Assembly (NCBI GenBank): GCA_024760905.1
Contig: CM045729.1
Span: forward strand, 60,225,080 to 60,289,079
Source: Plotosus lineatus
Lineage: Eukaryota > Chordata > Actinopteri > Siluriformes > Plotosidae
DNA length: 64,000 bases
Reading direction: 5' to 3'
The notes under the pieces were generated by a model. That model ran no database searches and was not told the origin of the DNA. It worked only from the letters and a program-made list of their open reading frames with translations. The translations under genes were made by a program, and so were the position numbers. This document shows positions 1-11,584 of this stretch, one piece after another. Each line of letters opens with the position of its first letter. The stretch's first letter is position 1.

Positions 1-336
1 CGAGGATGGATAGGATCAGAAATGAGTATATCAGAGGGACAGCCCACGTAAGATGTTTTGGAGACAAAGTCAGAGAGGCTAGATTGAGATGGTTTGGACA
101 TGTACAGAGGAGGGATAGTGAGTATATTGGCAGTAGGATGCTGAGGTTGGAACTACCAGGCAGAAGGCCTCGAGGAAGACCAAAGAAGAGATTTATGGAT
201 GTGGTGAAGGAAGACATGAAGGTCGTTGGAGTCAGAAAAGAAGATGCGGAGGACAGGGTGAGGTGGAGGCGGATGATTTGCTGTGGCGACCCCTGAAGGG
301 AGCAGCCGAAAGTAAAAGAAGAAGAAGAAGAAGAAG
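1..336 (+). mobile_element. RTE-type LINE, 3' end (enters from left edge)
   Basis: This is the 3' end of an RTE-clade LINE whose 5' part lies outside the window. An open frame at 6-296 encodes the last 96 residues of the reverse-transcriptase polyprotein, with the basic C-terminal stretch (RWFGHVQRRDSEYIG, then GRRPRGRP) also present in the copies at 13.2-16.3, 19.6-22.7 and 63.6-64 kb. It stops at the CGDP ending, then comes a short 3' UTR and a (GAA)n tail ending near 336, as in the other copies. The C-terminal frame is intact here. It shares HVRC, GSRML and MICC variants with the inverted copy at the right edge rather than with the central copy. Clade assignment is by protein similarity recognised by eye. 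Confidence 0.9.
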
Positions 337-338
337 AT

Positions 339-344
339 TTTATT
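339..344 (-). promoter_or_regulatory. Polyadenylation signal AATAAA
   Basis: On the minus strand AATAAA lies about 50 nt after the stop codon of the 395-914 reading frame. It is two bases from the end of the RTE (GAA)n tail. The position fits a genuine 3' end, but AATAAA is common in AT-rich DNA. Confidence 0.45.
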
Positions 345-394
345 GCAATTTTAACTGGCTTCCTTTTGTCAATTGGTAAATCTAAAATTTCTCT

Positions 395-914
395 CTAGTA
401 ACGGTTAAACAAAACAGAAATATGATCATCATGAACTGAAGATGTGGAAAAATCATTGGTCAAATCAGAAAATGGAAAGCCAGGGGAATTTTCATTGTTG
501 CCGTCAGGTGGGCTAACTTCATTGGGAAGAGAGGAGAGAAGGATGCAGGCATTCATCTGCAATTTAGGGTCTGCCTCTATCCAAATATTAGGTTCTTGAG
601 AAGGTACCTGACCACTTGCAGGGAAATTATCATCTGCATCACGGTGCATGTAGATCTTTAATCGCTGGAGTTGATCTCGCAAATTTTGATGGGTCAGGTA
701 AGCATACAAAGGGTTGGCATTGTCCCAATGTTGCTTTAGCGACTTGCCATTGATACGTGGATTTTCAGGCCAACCAGTCGCCTTCGCACACTCAAGTAGT
801 GTGGATTTTAGATGTTTTTTTCCAGGATATTCGTGGACGGGTTCTTTGCCCCCACCTTGGGCAAGTCCCATTTCCAGTTTGGCAGGTTTGATTACCGGAG
901 GGAGGCTGACTGGG
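395..914 (-). CDS. Candidate 3'-terminal exon of an unrecognised host gene
   Basis: A minus-strand frame stays open for about 173 codons and ends with TAG at 397-395. The first Met is at 871, but the frame continues upstream to a plausible splice acceptor (TTCCGCAG) at 915-922, so 395-914 may be a terminal exon. The protein has complex composition: a Lys/His-rich stretch, a Trp/Pro segment (ATGWPENPRING), a helical Leu/Gln region (LRDQLQRLKIYM) and an acidic Ser/Asp-rich tail ending LFNRY. No transposase, RT or integrase motif is visible and no other copy was seen in the window. AATAAA follows shortly after the stop. I do not recognise the family. It could be a true exon, a processed pseudogene fragment or an unfamiliar transposon ORF. 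Transcript data would separate these. Confidence 0.5.
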
Positions 915-2180
915 CTGCGGAAGTGAAAGATTAATTTTTTTTTTCCGTTCAGTAACCCAGTAGTAAACCAGCTTCAGGGGGTCAGCCCTAACTGGGTGAT
1001 GTACATTTAGTCCAGGGAAAATCCCCTATCCAGGCCCACCACGTGGTGGCGTACATCATCAGGCCATTATTATTTTTATTATTATTATTGCAAAATTTTT
1101 GAACAATATAATTACCCACTACTTGTTAGAATGGTGTCTGCATTGCGAGTACTGTAGTTCTACCACATGACCCCAGTTGCAGACTGCTGAGCGAGAGAAT
1201 ATAACACTACAATTATCCTCACTGCCTTGGTGTCTTTGTTGTCACTTGGTGAATGATGTGAAATAACCAAGAACAAGTATGGGCTAAACAATAAGGCCAT
1301 TGTTGTGAGATGATTATCTCTTTTCTATCAGCAAAATCTCTAAACACCTTTTAAGTGTCTACTGGATCTGAATGCTGCATGAATCTAAATGACAAGCACA
1401 ATAAAATAAAAAGGAATGAACATATATAAGTGTTTGTGTAATGCAAAATGCAAAGCAGGAGGCAAATGTTATTGAAGAGCAAAGACTGAGCATTTAATAA
1501 ACTTACTGTGCTGCCGCCACAAATGGGCTCAATTTCTGTTGTTTTCACACACCATTGCTCCAGGCTGACAAAACTCAACTGCTCTGTGTTCCCTCAAACA
1601 TGCAGCAGCAGCAACTGGGTCTCTCCAATTAGAGGGAGAGGAGCAGAAAATACCACTGTGGTCTGGTATTCTAGCTAACAGCATGTACGTTGATTCTTAG
1701 TGTCTGTTCCACATGAAGAGTCTTATATCTAGAAGTACTATCTAGTAAAAATCAAGGGATTTTTGTGCTATAGAACCGGGTGACACAATGTTGGTTGTGC
1801 TGCACTCTTCCTCCACTGCAAACAACAATCTCTAGGCTGCATGCCAAATTGCAAAATACATACTAAGTAGTATGCATAAATGCTGCTGGCACTAATTTGG
1901 TAGTGATATATTGTTTTGTAATACACATTCTGGGAGTTCATGACTTGCAGTTGCTCCATATTAAAAAGGGGTTATGAGAATAAGCAACTTAACTTTGCGC
2001 ATTACCACGGCTAGTACAGCAGTTGCATTACTGGGCACTGTAACACACATAAATAGGAACAGGTATCAAGAAGTATTTGTCTTTTATGTACTATTTATTA
2101 GTTAGTTGTGAGTCATTTCATGCCAAGTTAACCAGGGTATGCGTCACAGAAAAAAAATATATACTGTATATATATATATA
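915..2180. other. No gene recognised
   Basis: AT-rich sequence with a short ATT run near 1067-1090 and a (TA)n run at 2157-2182. A weak possible minus-strand exon at 1507-1583 is treated as a low-interest finding. Nothing else is supported. Confidence 0.6.
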
Positions 2181-2970
2181 TAATAAAACCTCCGCTGACG
2201 AACGCTTAAGCTCACGAACTTTTCGCCTCAAGAACATTAAATTTGCGAGAATATAGTCTCTGCTGACAAACTAGTTTTCGGCGGACGAATCAAACCACGC
2301 GGTCGAACAGCGCCACGGTGGCGGCCACGAAAAACTGACGCACGCTCACGGCGTTACAGTTCGTCACACCCCTTTCTTTGAATGCGGAAGTGGTTTGTGT
2401 TTGATAGACATTTTGGACCATATTGAGTGTACTTTTGCTATTATGGGACCGAAAAAGACCCCACCACAGGCGGAGATCATTGAAAAACACGAACGAGGTG
2501 TGCGTTTGTGTGACTTCGAGTCCCAGTACCAGTACGCTAAGTCTACCATTGCTCCCATCCTTAAGAACAAGGAAGCTATCAAGGGTTCGTGTGTGGCTAA
2601 GGGTGTTTCCAAACAGTAGGCGTTTCCAAACACTCCTTCCAAACAGTAAGTCCCTCCCTCCCTCCTCCTCCCACTCCATTCCATCAAGCCATCAACTACC
2701 ATCACAAAGGTAAATAAAACGACTTTATTCTATAGTACAGTTTATTTCTTTAATTACAATACAATAGCACATTTATTATACATAAAATAAGGTATATTTT
2801 TGTGTAGTTTTAAGGCTTATTTAGTAGAAAATTATGTTTTATGGGGACCTGGGAACGGATTATTCTCATTTTAATGGTTTCTTATGGGAAATAAATGTTC
2901 GGAAGACGAACTTTTCGCCTCACACACACTTTCTGGGAACCAATTATGTTCGTGAGCAGAGGTATCACTG
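2181..2970 (+). mobile_element. Tigger/pogo-like non-autonomous element, family A
   Basis: The ends form imperfect inverted repeats: the right end read inward is CAGTGATACCTCTGCTCACG, and the left end carries the matching CCTCCGCTGACGAAC, degraded into a TA run. The flanking TA fits Tc1/mariner-superfamily insertion. Inside, 2443-2619 starts MGPKK and encodes a short helix-turn-helix (AEIIEKHERGVRLCDF, then KSTIAPILKNKE) typical of the CENP-B/Tigger N-terminus. It stops after about 58 codons, so no catalytic DDE domain remains. At roughly 790 bp it is a deletion derivative. Confidence 0.75.
2443..2619 (+). pseudogene. Tigger transposase N-terminal HTH remnant
   Basis: About 58 codons beginning MGPKK, followed by a helix-turn-helix resembling the psq/CENP-B DNA-binding domain (EIIEKHERG, then STIAPILKNKEAIK). 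The family normally continues into a second HTH and a DDE domain of several hundred residues, which is absent. It would act as a DNA-binding fragment at most. Identification rests on the motif pattern. Confidence 0.6.
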
Positions 2971-3073
2971 TATATATATATATATATATATATATATGTA
3001 GATGTAGTATTAACTGAGCAATGCACGTGTAAAACTTTCAGTTATTCTGCACAATATTTGGTGAGATAAGACC

Positions 3074-3136
<63 letters not shown>

Positions 3137-3701
3137 AGATGCAAGATTCAAGATTTTTAATTGCCATTTGTGCTTTTACACACATAGGAATTCTTGTACG
3201 GTTGTTCAGAGTCAAGTTTAAAAATAGGAAGGAAAGCTCAAATCAACAAAACCACACTTCTGTATAATAAATACATAAAATTTCTATATTTAAAAAGGAC
3301 CTTCCACAAGCCCAGTAAACAATATAATAATAAAAGTAATAAAAATAAAATGGTAATAGTGATAATAATAATAATAATAATAATAATCAGTAGATACAAC
3401 AACAATAAATTAAATTGCACCACATTATATTATATTATATTATAATTATAATTATATTGCACTATGCCCATTACGTATTTTGTTTGGGGAAAAAAAGAAC
3501 AATTCTCTGAGTATACAAAATGGCTTCAACTTCAAAGTTAGATACAGTAGTCCACAATCTCAGAGCAAGATTTAGAAATAATCTACAGTCAGTACATCAG
3601 GTTTATTTAATGAGATCCGCCTTGCTGCTATCCGCCGCGCTCCGATCCTCCCTGAAGGCCGTGTAGCCGGCTGGTGTAATCGCCTCATATTATTATCATT
3701 A

Positions 3702-3745
<44 letters not shown>

Positions 3746-3790
3746 GTTATTGGAAAAACCTGCTTTTGCCCAAAATTAAGGCAGCATATA
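3074..3790. repeat. Microsatellites and degraded LINE 3' end
   Basis: (ATT)n at 3074-3135 is followed by a minus-strand LINE 3' tail (3136-3210; read on minus it ends in CTTGAATCTTGCATCTTGAAT, like the LINE end at 23.70-23.72 kb). AT-rich DNA with an ATA run (3360-3388) and another (ATT)n run (about 3696-3745) follow. No coding sequence. Confidence 0.6.
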
Positions 3791-4288
3791 CAGTGATCCC
3801 TCGCTACTTCGTGCTTCAGTTCCTGCGGCTTCAGTGCATCGTGGATTTTTAAAAAATATTCATCAAAAAATTAAAACAATAAGGAATTAGAGGAAAATAG
3901 GGGGAAAGTTAGAGAAAATACCACAAAACAAGGCCAATTATGCAAAAAACCCAAACAAACAAACAAACAAAAAAAACCCTCCAACAAAACTACTTACATT
4001 TTTATGTGAGGTGCGCATCTGAGTGTGTGCACATGCGTGTCTGTATGTGTGTGTATTTATATTTTATTTACATATTATGCATAATTTATTAATGTTTAAT
4101 TGTTATATAAGCATTTAGAGTGTTGCATATGTGATATATATTATTATATATTATGTATTATATGATATTATATACATATGTACGTATGCTTCAGTCAGGG
4201 GGGGGGGGGGGTTCGATCCTACTTCAGGGAAATCGGCGGCCGCAGGGGGTCTCGGTCCCCATTCACCATGGAACGTGAGGGATCCCGG
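3791..4288. mobile_element. MITE family D, copy 1
   Basis: 498 bp between TA dinucleotides (3789-3790 and 4289-4290). The left end CAGTGATCCCTCGCTACTTC and the right end read inward CCGGGATCCCTCACG are inverted repeats. The interior matches the copies at 38539-39186 and 57230-57683 (CTTCAGTGCATCGTGG region, AAAC-rich tract, GTGAGGTGCGCATCTGAGTG). No ORF. Ends resemble pogo/Tigger-type mariner elements. Confidence 0.75.
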
Positions 4289-4424
4289 TATAGCATTCTA
4301 CTGTCAACACTGGCCTTATCTCCCTTGAACTAGACAAATTTATCATAAATCTTTCATTTCTGAGGTGAACTGGGCTTATCTGCTTTCCTTGCTTGGCTAT
4401 AAAGCTCCAAAAACTGTCCAAAGG

Positions 4425-4675
4425 AGCTTGCATGTTCTCCCCGTGCTTGCGTGGGTTTCCTCCCACAGTCCAAAAACATATACAGTAGGTAAATTGGCTG
4501 TTCCAAATCGCCCCTAGGTATGAGTATGAATGGTTGTGTGACTGTTTGCCCTGCGATGGCCTGGTGAGCTGTCCAAAGTGTACCTCGCCATCAGCTGAGT
4601 TGGGGTCCAGCCTCCCCATGACCCGAAGTAGGATTAAGCAGTTCAGAAAATGAATGAATGAGTGAATGATGCATG
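4425..4675 (+). mobile_element. L2-tailed SINE/LINE 3' fragment
   Basis: Contains the widespread fish L2-type 3' segment: GCATGTTCTCCCCGTGCTTG, a TTTCCTCCCACAGTCC block, CCCTGCGATGGCCTGGTGAG, then AGCAGTTCAGAAAATGAATG and a GAATG-type tail. The tRNA-like head is missing. Confidence 0.65.
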
Positions 4676-5522
4676 AACGATGGATGACAGCTTTGAAAAT
4701 TTTACCTCTGATTTTATGCGTATAAAGAATATCTGTAGCAAGTTTCATGTTGAATATTAGACTGGTCTGTTTGTAAAAAAAAAAAAAATCATTTATATCA
4801 ATCTCGTCAATCTCATGGCAAATCATGTAGCTGAGGAAAACTATGTACAATACGAGGTTAAATATATAAAGATCTCTGTAGGATGAAAAGGGATAAGAGA
4901 ACGTGTGAACGTCACTGACACACTGGTAAATAATCTAACTTAGGTTATGACATATATTGAGCATTATCAATATAAGGAAGATCCACCAAACCAATCCAAA
5001 ATGCATGAAATAAAAGTGTTACAAGTTGAGCTTTAGTTTCTTCAAATTTCTAATTTTGCACATGTTCATTAGTTAGCTTAGATAGTACTACATCCATGAA
5101 TTGTCTCATTTTTTTCTGAGATGATAACCTGGAAAAGTTGGTTCATTCCATACCAAATCAATCAGAATGTTGATCTTGCCTGATCAGTGGTGTCCAAAGT
5201 GAATCACAACATTTTCGGCTTCTATTATGCTTGCTTTTGCAATGTAGAGGTTTCATCTGCCAACAATTCTCAATACCCCCGAGAGAGTGCCAGCTGTAAA
5301 TTACTGATATAGAATTGTCAGTGTGACTTACATTATCTGAAGAACATCATATTGTAAGAGTTTTTCTTCCCTGACTCAATATGCATGGTTTTTTTTTTGT
5401 TTGTTTTTGTTTTTTTAACAGAAACACCTACACATTGTAGTATAAAAACCATAAATCATTCTGTTTAATTGTTTTCATTGTGATGTCTGTTTCTACTGTT
5501 AATATGGATTAATCATACAATT
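4676..5522. other. No gene recognised
   Basis: AT-rich, with a poly-A run near 4777 and a poly-T run near 5391. No open frame with recognisable domains. Confidence 0.6.
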
Positions 5523-6282
5523 GGAGTCTGGTCCAGATGGAGTAACAGGAAGGGTACTTAAAGCATGTGCAGATCAACTACGGGGGTTTTAATTACCATC
5601 TTTATCCTCTTGCAACTGCAATGTATGGTTCCCACCTGTCTCAAAACAGCCCTAGGCGCAGATTACCAAACTTCAGAACTAGTTTATGTGGTTAGGCTGT
5701 GTTAAAAGTGAAGCTGAAATCTATGAACAGCATCCTCTCATAGGAGTTTCTGCTGTCCAGGTGTCTGAGAGTTTGTGTGTAAGGCTATATTGATAGCATC
5801 ATCTGTTGATCTGCTTGCTCTGTATGCAAACTGATGTGGATCGAGACCAGCAGGGATAGCAGCCTTTATGTGAGACAAGTCATCAGGGACCCAGATACCC
5901 TGGACAACCCCTTTTGTCCATTCTCCTCTCCAGAAAAAGGTACAGGACACTATAAATAAAAAATATTCGACTCAAGAACAGCTTTTACCCACAAGCTGTA
6001 AAACGTGTGACCCCATTGCCATCACACACACTGACTGAATAAACATCATTGTTTATCATGGACAGTGCAGTACTCATGCGTATGTGCAATACTCATGTTT
6101 AGAGCAGGTTTTGAGCATCATAAAATTTTAGCACCCTGCACATAATTAAAAACTCTACATCTTACCTGGTGTATATTAACCACATTTGACATATTCTTCA
6201 CACTTCTGTATATGTGTGAATATGTGACTATATATAGGATATGCATGTATATGTGTCTATATGTTGTGTTTTGCGTGTACAT
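5523..6282 (+). mobile_element. L2-clade LINE relic with internal inversion
   Basis: 5523-5660 (+) encodes the start of an L2 RT domain (GPDGVTGRVLKACADQL). 5738-5935 then carries a downstream RT segment on the minus strand (DPHQFAYRASRSTDDAINIAL), and 5920-6120 returns to plus with the L2 C-terminal/3' UTR block (CAGCTTTTACCCACAAGCTG). The same L2 blocks are collinear at 56.5-56.9 kb and 43.98-44.1 kb, so an inversion occurred here. The 3' UTR is split by the Rex1-like LINE and resumes at 8464. Confidence 0.7.
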
Positions 6283-8455
6283 TCCTCCCTCGGCTGATGT
6301 GGCGGCCACGTGCGAGCGTCTCCACAGCGCTGTCAGTCAGACGCAGACTCGTCACCCCCGTGCCATGATTCTGATCAGCGGGGACTTTAACCATGCCTCT
6401 CTCTCCGTCTCTCTCCCGACGTTCACGCAGTTTGTGCAGTGCACCACAAGAGACAATAAAACGCTGGACTTGCTGTATGCAAATATGAAGGACGCTTACA
6501 CCTCCACCCCATGCCCCCACTGGGACGCTCAGATCATAACCTTGTCTACCCGCTCCCTGCTACCTGCTTGATTCCCACTCCCTCCCCCTGTGCCCCCCTC
6601 CCTGTTCCCCCCTCTTCACAGTCTCCAGACCAGTGGACACCCCTCCTCCCCAGGCCAACTTCACCTGACTGCAGCAGCCCCACAGACACATCCCCCTCCC
6701 TCTGCAGCCCACCCCAGTCCCCTCCTATCCCTCACGTCGGACCAGGTGAGGAGACAGTTGAGGCGACTAAATCAGAGGACATCTGCAGGACCAGATGGCA
6801 TCAGTCCCAGGCTGCTGAGGACCTGTGCGGACCAGCTCTATGAGGTCCTATGCCAACTCTACAACCTGAGCCTCAGCCTGGAGAAGGTTCCTGTCCTGTG
6901 GAAGACCCCCTGTGTGGTCCAAGTTCCTAAAACAGCTCAAGCCAAGGAACTGCCCCACTACAGACCTGTCGCCCTGACCTCTCACCTCATGAAGACCATG
7001 GAGAGGCTCCTCCTCGACCTCCTCCGCTCTGTGGTGAGCCCCACACTAGACCCGCTGCAGTTCGCCTCCCGGCCCAACATCAGGGTAGAAGACGCCGTCA
7101 TCTACCTTCTGCAGTGGGTGCTCACCCACCTGGAGATCGCCAGTAGCGCTATGAGGGTCATGTTCTTTGACTTCTCCAGCGCCTTCAACACCATCAGGCC
7201 GGCGCTTCTGCGGGGGAAACTGGAGGACACGGGAGTGGACGCACATCTTGCTTCCTGGATCATCAACTACCTCACTGATCGTCCACAGTACGTGCGTCTG
7301 CAAGGCAAAGGTGGTAGTCTGCAGCACGGGTGCACCCTAGGGCACTGTCCTCTCACCTTATCTTTTCATCATCTACACCTCAGACTTCACATATAACACG
7401 GACAGCTGCCACCTCCAGAAGTTCTCTGATGACTCCGCCATCGTTGGCCGTGTGTCAGAGGGGAACGAGCTGGAGAACCGGTCGGTCATCGTTGACTTTG
7501 TGGACTGGTGTGAGCGCAACCACCTGTGCTTGAACACTAGTAAGACGAAGGAGATGGTGGTCGACTTCAGGAGATGCACACTAACACACTCACTGGTGAA
7601 AATCCAGGGACAGGACACAGTGGACAGTTTCAAGTACCTGGGCGTTCACCTCAACAATAAACTGGACCGGGTCCCACAACACCAACGCCCTGTACAAGAA
7701 GGGCCAGAGTAGCCTCCACCTTCTGAGGAGACTTAAGTCCTTCAGAGTATGCAGACCTCTACTCAGGACATTTTATGACTCTGTGGTAGCCTCTGCAATC
7801 CTCTATGCTGCTGTCTGCTGGGTCCCGGGCAGCACAGAGCGGGACAGAAAGAGACTGAACAAGCTGGTCAGGAAGGCCAGCGCTGTCCTGGGCTGCCCAC
7901 TGGACTCTGTGGAGGAGGTGGGTGAGAGGAGGATGGTAGTCAAGCTCACATCCATCATGGACAACAGCTCTCACCCACTGCCCCAGAATGTGGAGAAGCT
8001 GAGCAGCTCCTTCAGTGGACGACAGAGACACCCTCAGTGCAGGAAGGAGCGCTACCGCAGGCCGTTCATTCCCACCGCTGTCAGACTGTACAACGTCACT
8101 TTATAACTGTCTGTGAATTAACCGGTTATGTGCAATAAAAAACCCCATGCACTTTAATCAACCACATCTACCCCACTGTAACTGTGAACCATATCAATCC
8201 ATTTACTCTGCCCTCAGATACATGTACACTTGTATATCAGCCAGTCTACAAAGTTTTTTTTTTATTGTATATTATCTTTATATTATATATATATATATAT
8301 ATATATATTTATTGTTCTGTTCTAATTAACTTTCTACGTTCGTTACTTTACTTTACTGAGCTATTTTGCGCCCCCTACTGATGGTACTTCAAGAACCTGT
8401 AACAGTAAATTTCTCCATTGTGAGATTAATAAAGCTGTATCTTATCCTATCTTAG
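6283..8455 (+). mobile_element. Rex1/Babar-like (CR1-L2 group) LINE, 5'-truncated
   Basis: A non-LTR retrotransposon flanked by the 8-bp duplication GTGTACAT (6275-6282 and 8456-8463). It starts inside the APE-type endonuclease (GDFNHASL, then LGRSDHNLV in a shifted frame). RT follows: AGPDGISPRLL, PHYRPVALTS, motif A FFDFSSAFN, then motif C FSDD at 7422-7433. The C-terminus (ERDRKRLNKLVRKASAVLG, RPFIPTAVRLYN) closes the ORF near 8106. The coding frame is interrupted between 6571 and 6590, 7330 and 7450, and near 7700, so it is inactive. The 3' UTR ends with an AATAAAGCTGTATCTTATC tail. Clade is by resemblance; L2 is the alternative. Confidence 0.85.
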
Positions 8456-8463
8456 GTGTACAT

Positions 8464-8620
8464 ATGAAAATGTGTGTATATTTATGTGTGCAGGTATATG
8501 CACATGTTCGCTTAGTATTAGTTCCTTAGTTCACTTTCTTTTTCGAATTTCTGCTAAACAAAGAGATGCTAAACGGATTTTCATTGCTCATGCAACACTT
8601 GATAAAGATCTCTTATATTT
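8464..8620 (+). mobile_element. L2 3' UTR, distal part
   Basis: Continues the L2 interrupted at 6282. It contains a TTTTCATTGCTCATGCAACA block also found at 44.44 kb (TTGTCATTGTTCATGCAACA) after the other plus-strand L2 fragment, which supports the split-element reading. Confidence 0.5.
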
Positions 8621-9369
8621 TCAGAATTAGTCTTTTTGACTCTAAGTCAGCATCTGCTAGCTTACAGTGAAATGTGACATTACCATGAGGTAGATCAATC
8701 CATAATGTATCCATAAACTTTTTCAGACCCTACCACCTACACAGTATAGCTGGAATTCTCATCTGAATTCCACTGAAGTGAATCCCCCTCCTGCCACTGA
8801 GCCTCCTTAACATCAGGAAATATGATGTATTTGCACACACACATGTAAATCCCAACTCAATTACATTAAAAAAGCATGCAATTTCATGTTCCTCCATAGA
8901 ATAGGCATACAGAATAGAAAACTTTTTAATATAGTTTTTAGAATTAAATTTTTAAACTTTCTAAAGCTTAATAAGGTCTGATACTGTTTAGAATTTGTAG
9001 TTTACACCATTGGCAGTTTTGACCTCCAAGCAAAAAAGAGAGCAACCCACTAAGAATAACAAATGTCAAAACAATGCTACAGTGCAGTCAAAATAAGGAG
9101 AAAAGGCATTTTAGATGATGTGTGGTAACAAGGCAACCAGGCAAAGCACTGAAAATGTGTTGCCTTCTCCTGTATACGGTGAACACCTTAAATCCTCAGG
9201 AATACACAGGTTTAAAACATAATTTCAAAAGAAAAAGGCAATTATAAATAGTGTAAATTTTTTGTTGAAATAATGTCAGGTATTTTAATAAGACAGTTTA
9301 ATCATAGGCTGATTTAGAAGTCGTCCCACATAATGATGCTGAATCACCAAAGTAGATTGAAATTCGTCC
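8621..9369. other. No gene recognised
   Basis: AT-rich DNA, no repeat family or reading frame recognised. Confidence 0.55.
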
Positions 9370-9606
9370 ATCATCTATGTCACTTCTGTGTCAGGGTGGA
9401 AAGTGAAACTGGAGCCATCCCAAATGACCCCAGGGAAGAATCAGGGCAGACCTTGGGCAAGTAGGCAGTCAATTGCAGGGCTAACACAAGATGAACAAAC
9501 ATTCACATTGTCATGCAACACCTCTGGGTAATTTAGAGAGGTCAGTTGATCAAATCTGCATTTCTTTGGATTGTGGGAGTAAACTGGAGTATTTGGAGGA
9601 AACCCA

Positions 9607-9638
<32 letters not shown>

Positions 9639-9660
9639 TCTCCCAATCAGCCATGCAGTC
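9370..9660 (-). mobile_element. L2-tailed SINE relic (SINE-B) with (CA)n
   Basis: Degenerate minus-strand copy with the GATTGTGGGAGTAAACTGGA and GAGGAAACCCACA blocks of L2-tailed SINEs. The sequence passes into a (CA)n run at about 9607-9638. Confidence 0.5.
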
Positions 9661-9738
9661 ACAACCCAAATCCTTCTTGCTGTGAGGTGGTAGTCCTCAC
9701 ACAGCACATCATGCTGCCTGCTGCCTGGCTAAAATTCA

Positions 9739-10178
9739 GACAACCCCCCCCCCCCCCCCATTTTCTGCCTAAATTTAGTCGTATCCAATTCCCACCCACC
9801 CATCAAGTATTGCCTTCCCTATCACATGACCACCACCAACCAGGGAGGGGCGAAAGCATGCACATGCTTCTTCCATGGTATGCAATACTAGCCACCCACC
9901 TCTTTTCGAACTGCAGCACATGTGTATTTGAGGACAGTCTAACACACTCGGAGGGAAATCTCTATCCACCCTCTCATATAAATGAACTCACAGATGCCCA
10001 TAATCGACTAGCAATCACTGAGTGCACATATGCCATCCCTCCCTCCCTCCCATGAGAGCTTGTCCAATCAGCTCCCATGGACTCCCGGTCAGGGATGGCT
10101 GTTGCATTAACTTGGACTCAAACTTGCGTTCTCTGGGTTAATGGTCACACACCCTGTCGATACGCCACTCAGGAGCCC
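9739..10178 (-). mobile_element. tRNA-headed SINE (SINE-D)
   Basis: Read on minus, it begins GGGGCTCCTGAGTGGCGTAT and has a B-box-like GTTTGAGTCC about 50 nt later, the layout of a tRNA-derived pol III promoter. The long body (CACATGACCACCACCAACCA; CCTCTTTTCGAACTGCAGC; CTCGGAGGGAAATCTCTATC on plus) matches a SINE type I recall from other fish genomes. It ends at a poly-C run at 9745-9759. Confidence 0.6.
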
Positions 10179-11572
10179 CATTTTCATTTCTCACTACTCA
10201 TATGACCTTAACATACTGGTATCAGGATGAGTGAATTGCAGAATATATCATTCAGAATAAAGCACTTTATTCAACCTGATTGAAGAACTCATTGTCTTTT
10301 TGAACAGGAAAGACTCTATGATCTTGAGTCTGACACATTCTTTACTGTTTAAAAGAGTGCCACTAGCCTACTTTAAGGTTGCTCCGGGGTTAGCATTAAA
10401 ATAAACAGCTTGATGAATAGCATTAGTGGAGACGCAGTGATGGCATGAAGTTAATTGGTGCTTTTGGCTTATACGCAGCTGAGCCAGCTTGTGATTCAGG
10501 CTGTTTTAGTGCAATGAGTAGCCTATGGTCTGAATGTGTGACTGCTGAGGCCAAATGTTATATTTCAGGTGAGCTGTGATTTATTCCCCTCTCTGCTGTA
10601 GTTTAACTCAGGGGGCTACATAATAAACCCAGTAATAAATCACTGTTCCCCTACAGAAAAATGTTTGTTTTTTCTACTGTCCTCTTGACTCTCAACCTTA
10701 ATTTATGATAGGTGGTTTAACCAATATAGTGTTTTACATCTAAAATACTCTTTTTGCTTTTGAAATATCCACTCTGAGTATTACAAAGATATACACCAGG
10801 TAAATGTTTTGAATTTGTGGCCTTGAAATAGGCTGAGCTCTGAGTGGTGTTTGAAAATGTTTTCTCAATGTTATGTACTCTTAAGTTAGCATAATAACAA
10901 AATGAAGCATGTGATTAGGGTCATTGAGTTCTACCTCTAGTGGAATTAACAGAGATTGATGTTCAGGTTCTTGACCACAGAGCACAGAGATTTAGAAACA
11001 CGTTGGTGCTGTTTTGGGTACATTCGAATCTTTAACCTATAACTGTTGTTTTAATAAATGAAGGTGAGTACAGGGCTGAGTTAAGCTTATGGCTAATGAT
11101 TCTTAGTATATTCCTTGTGGGAAAGGAGTCACGCTGATTAAAAGCAAACACATATGAGATGTAATCCAGTTTTAAATTTAGATTATGACCCATTTTCATT
11201 GCATTAACACCTTTCACAACCAACCTGGGATTTTTTGGTGGACAAATCTAGCAGACCTATGACAAAATGGACTGACAAGGGTTTGAATGAGGTGGATTTG
11301 ATAGCTGCATATTTCTGCAGATATGTACTTGAAATTGGACATACACATGAGATTGTTGAAATATATTAAAAAAAAAAACATGTATACTTTATGACACTCA
11401 GATTATGAATGACTGCCATATGTACATTACATGATGTGCATATTTACTGGTTTAAAAATGTTGCACAATGCAAATGAGCATATAAGGAAGGTCCTGTTGG
11501 TTTAAAGTAGGGAAAAGATAAGACTATTCTAAGAGAACCATGACTTTCTTAGGACATCAGATAACCTAAAAA
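10179..11572. other. No gene recognised
   Basis: About 1.4 kb of AT-rich DNA with no recognisable domain or repeat. It may be old unique intergenic DNA. Confidence 0.55.
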
Positions 11573-11584
11573 GCCTATAAAATT

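Noticed and set aside
4263..4850. 195-residue minus-strand open frame
   Set aside because: It spans the end of a MITE and an L2-tailed repeat in antisense; no domain is visible.
9546..10055. 169-residue plus-strand frame
   Set aside because: Translates a (CA)n run and the antisense of SINE-D.
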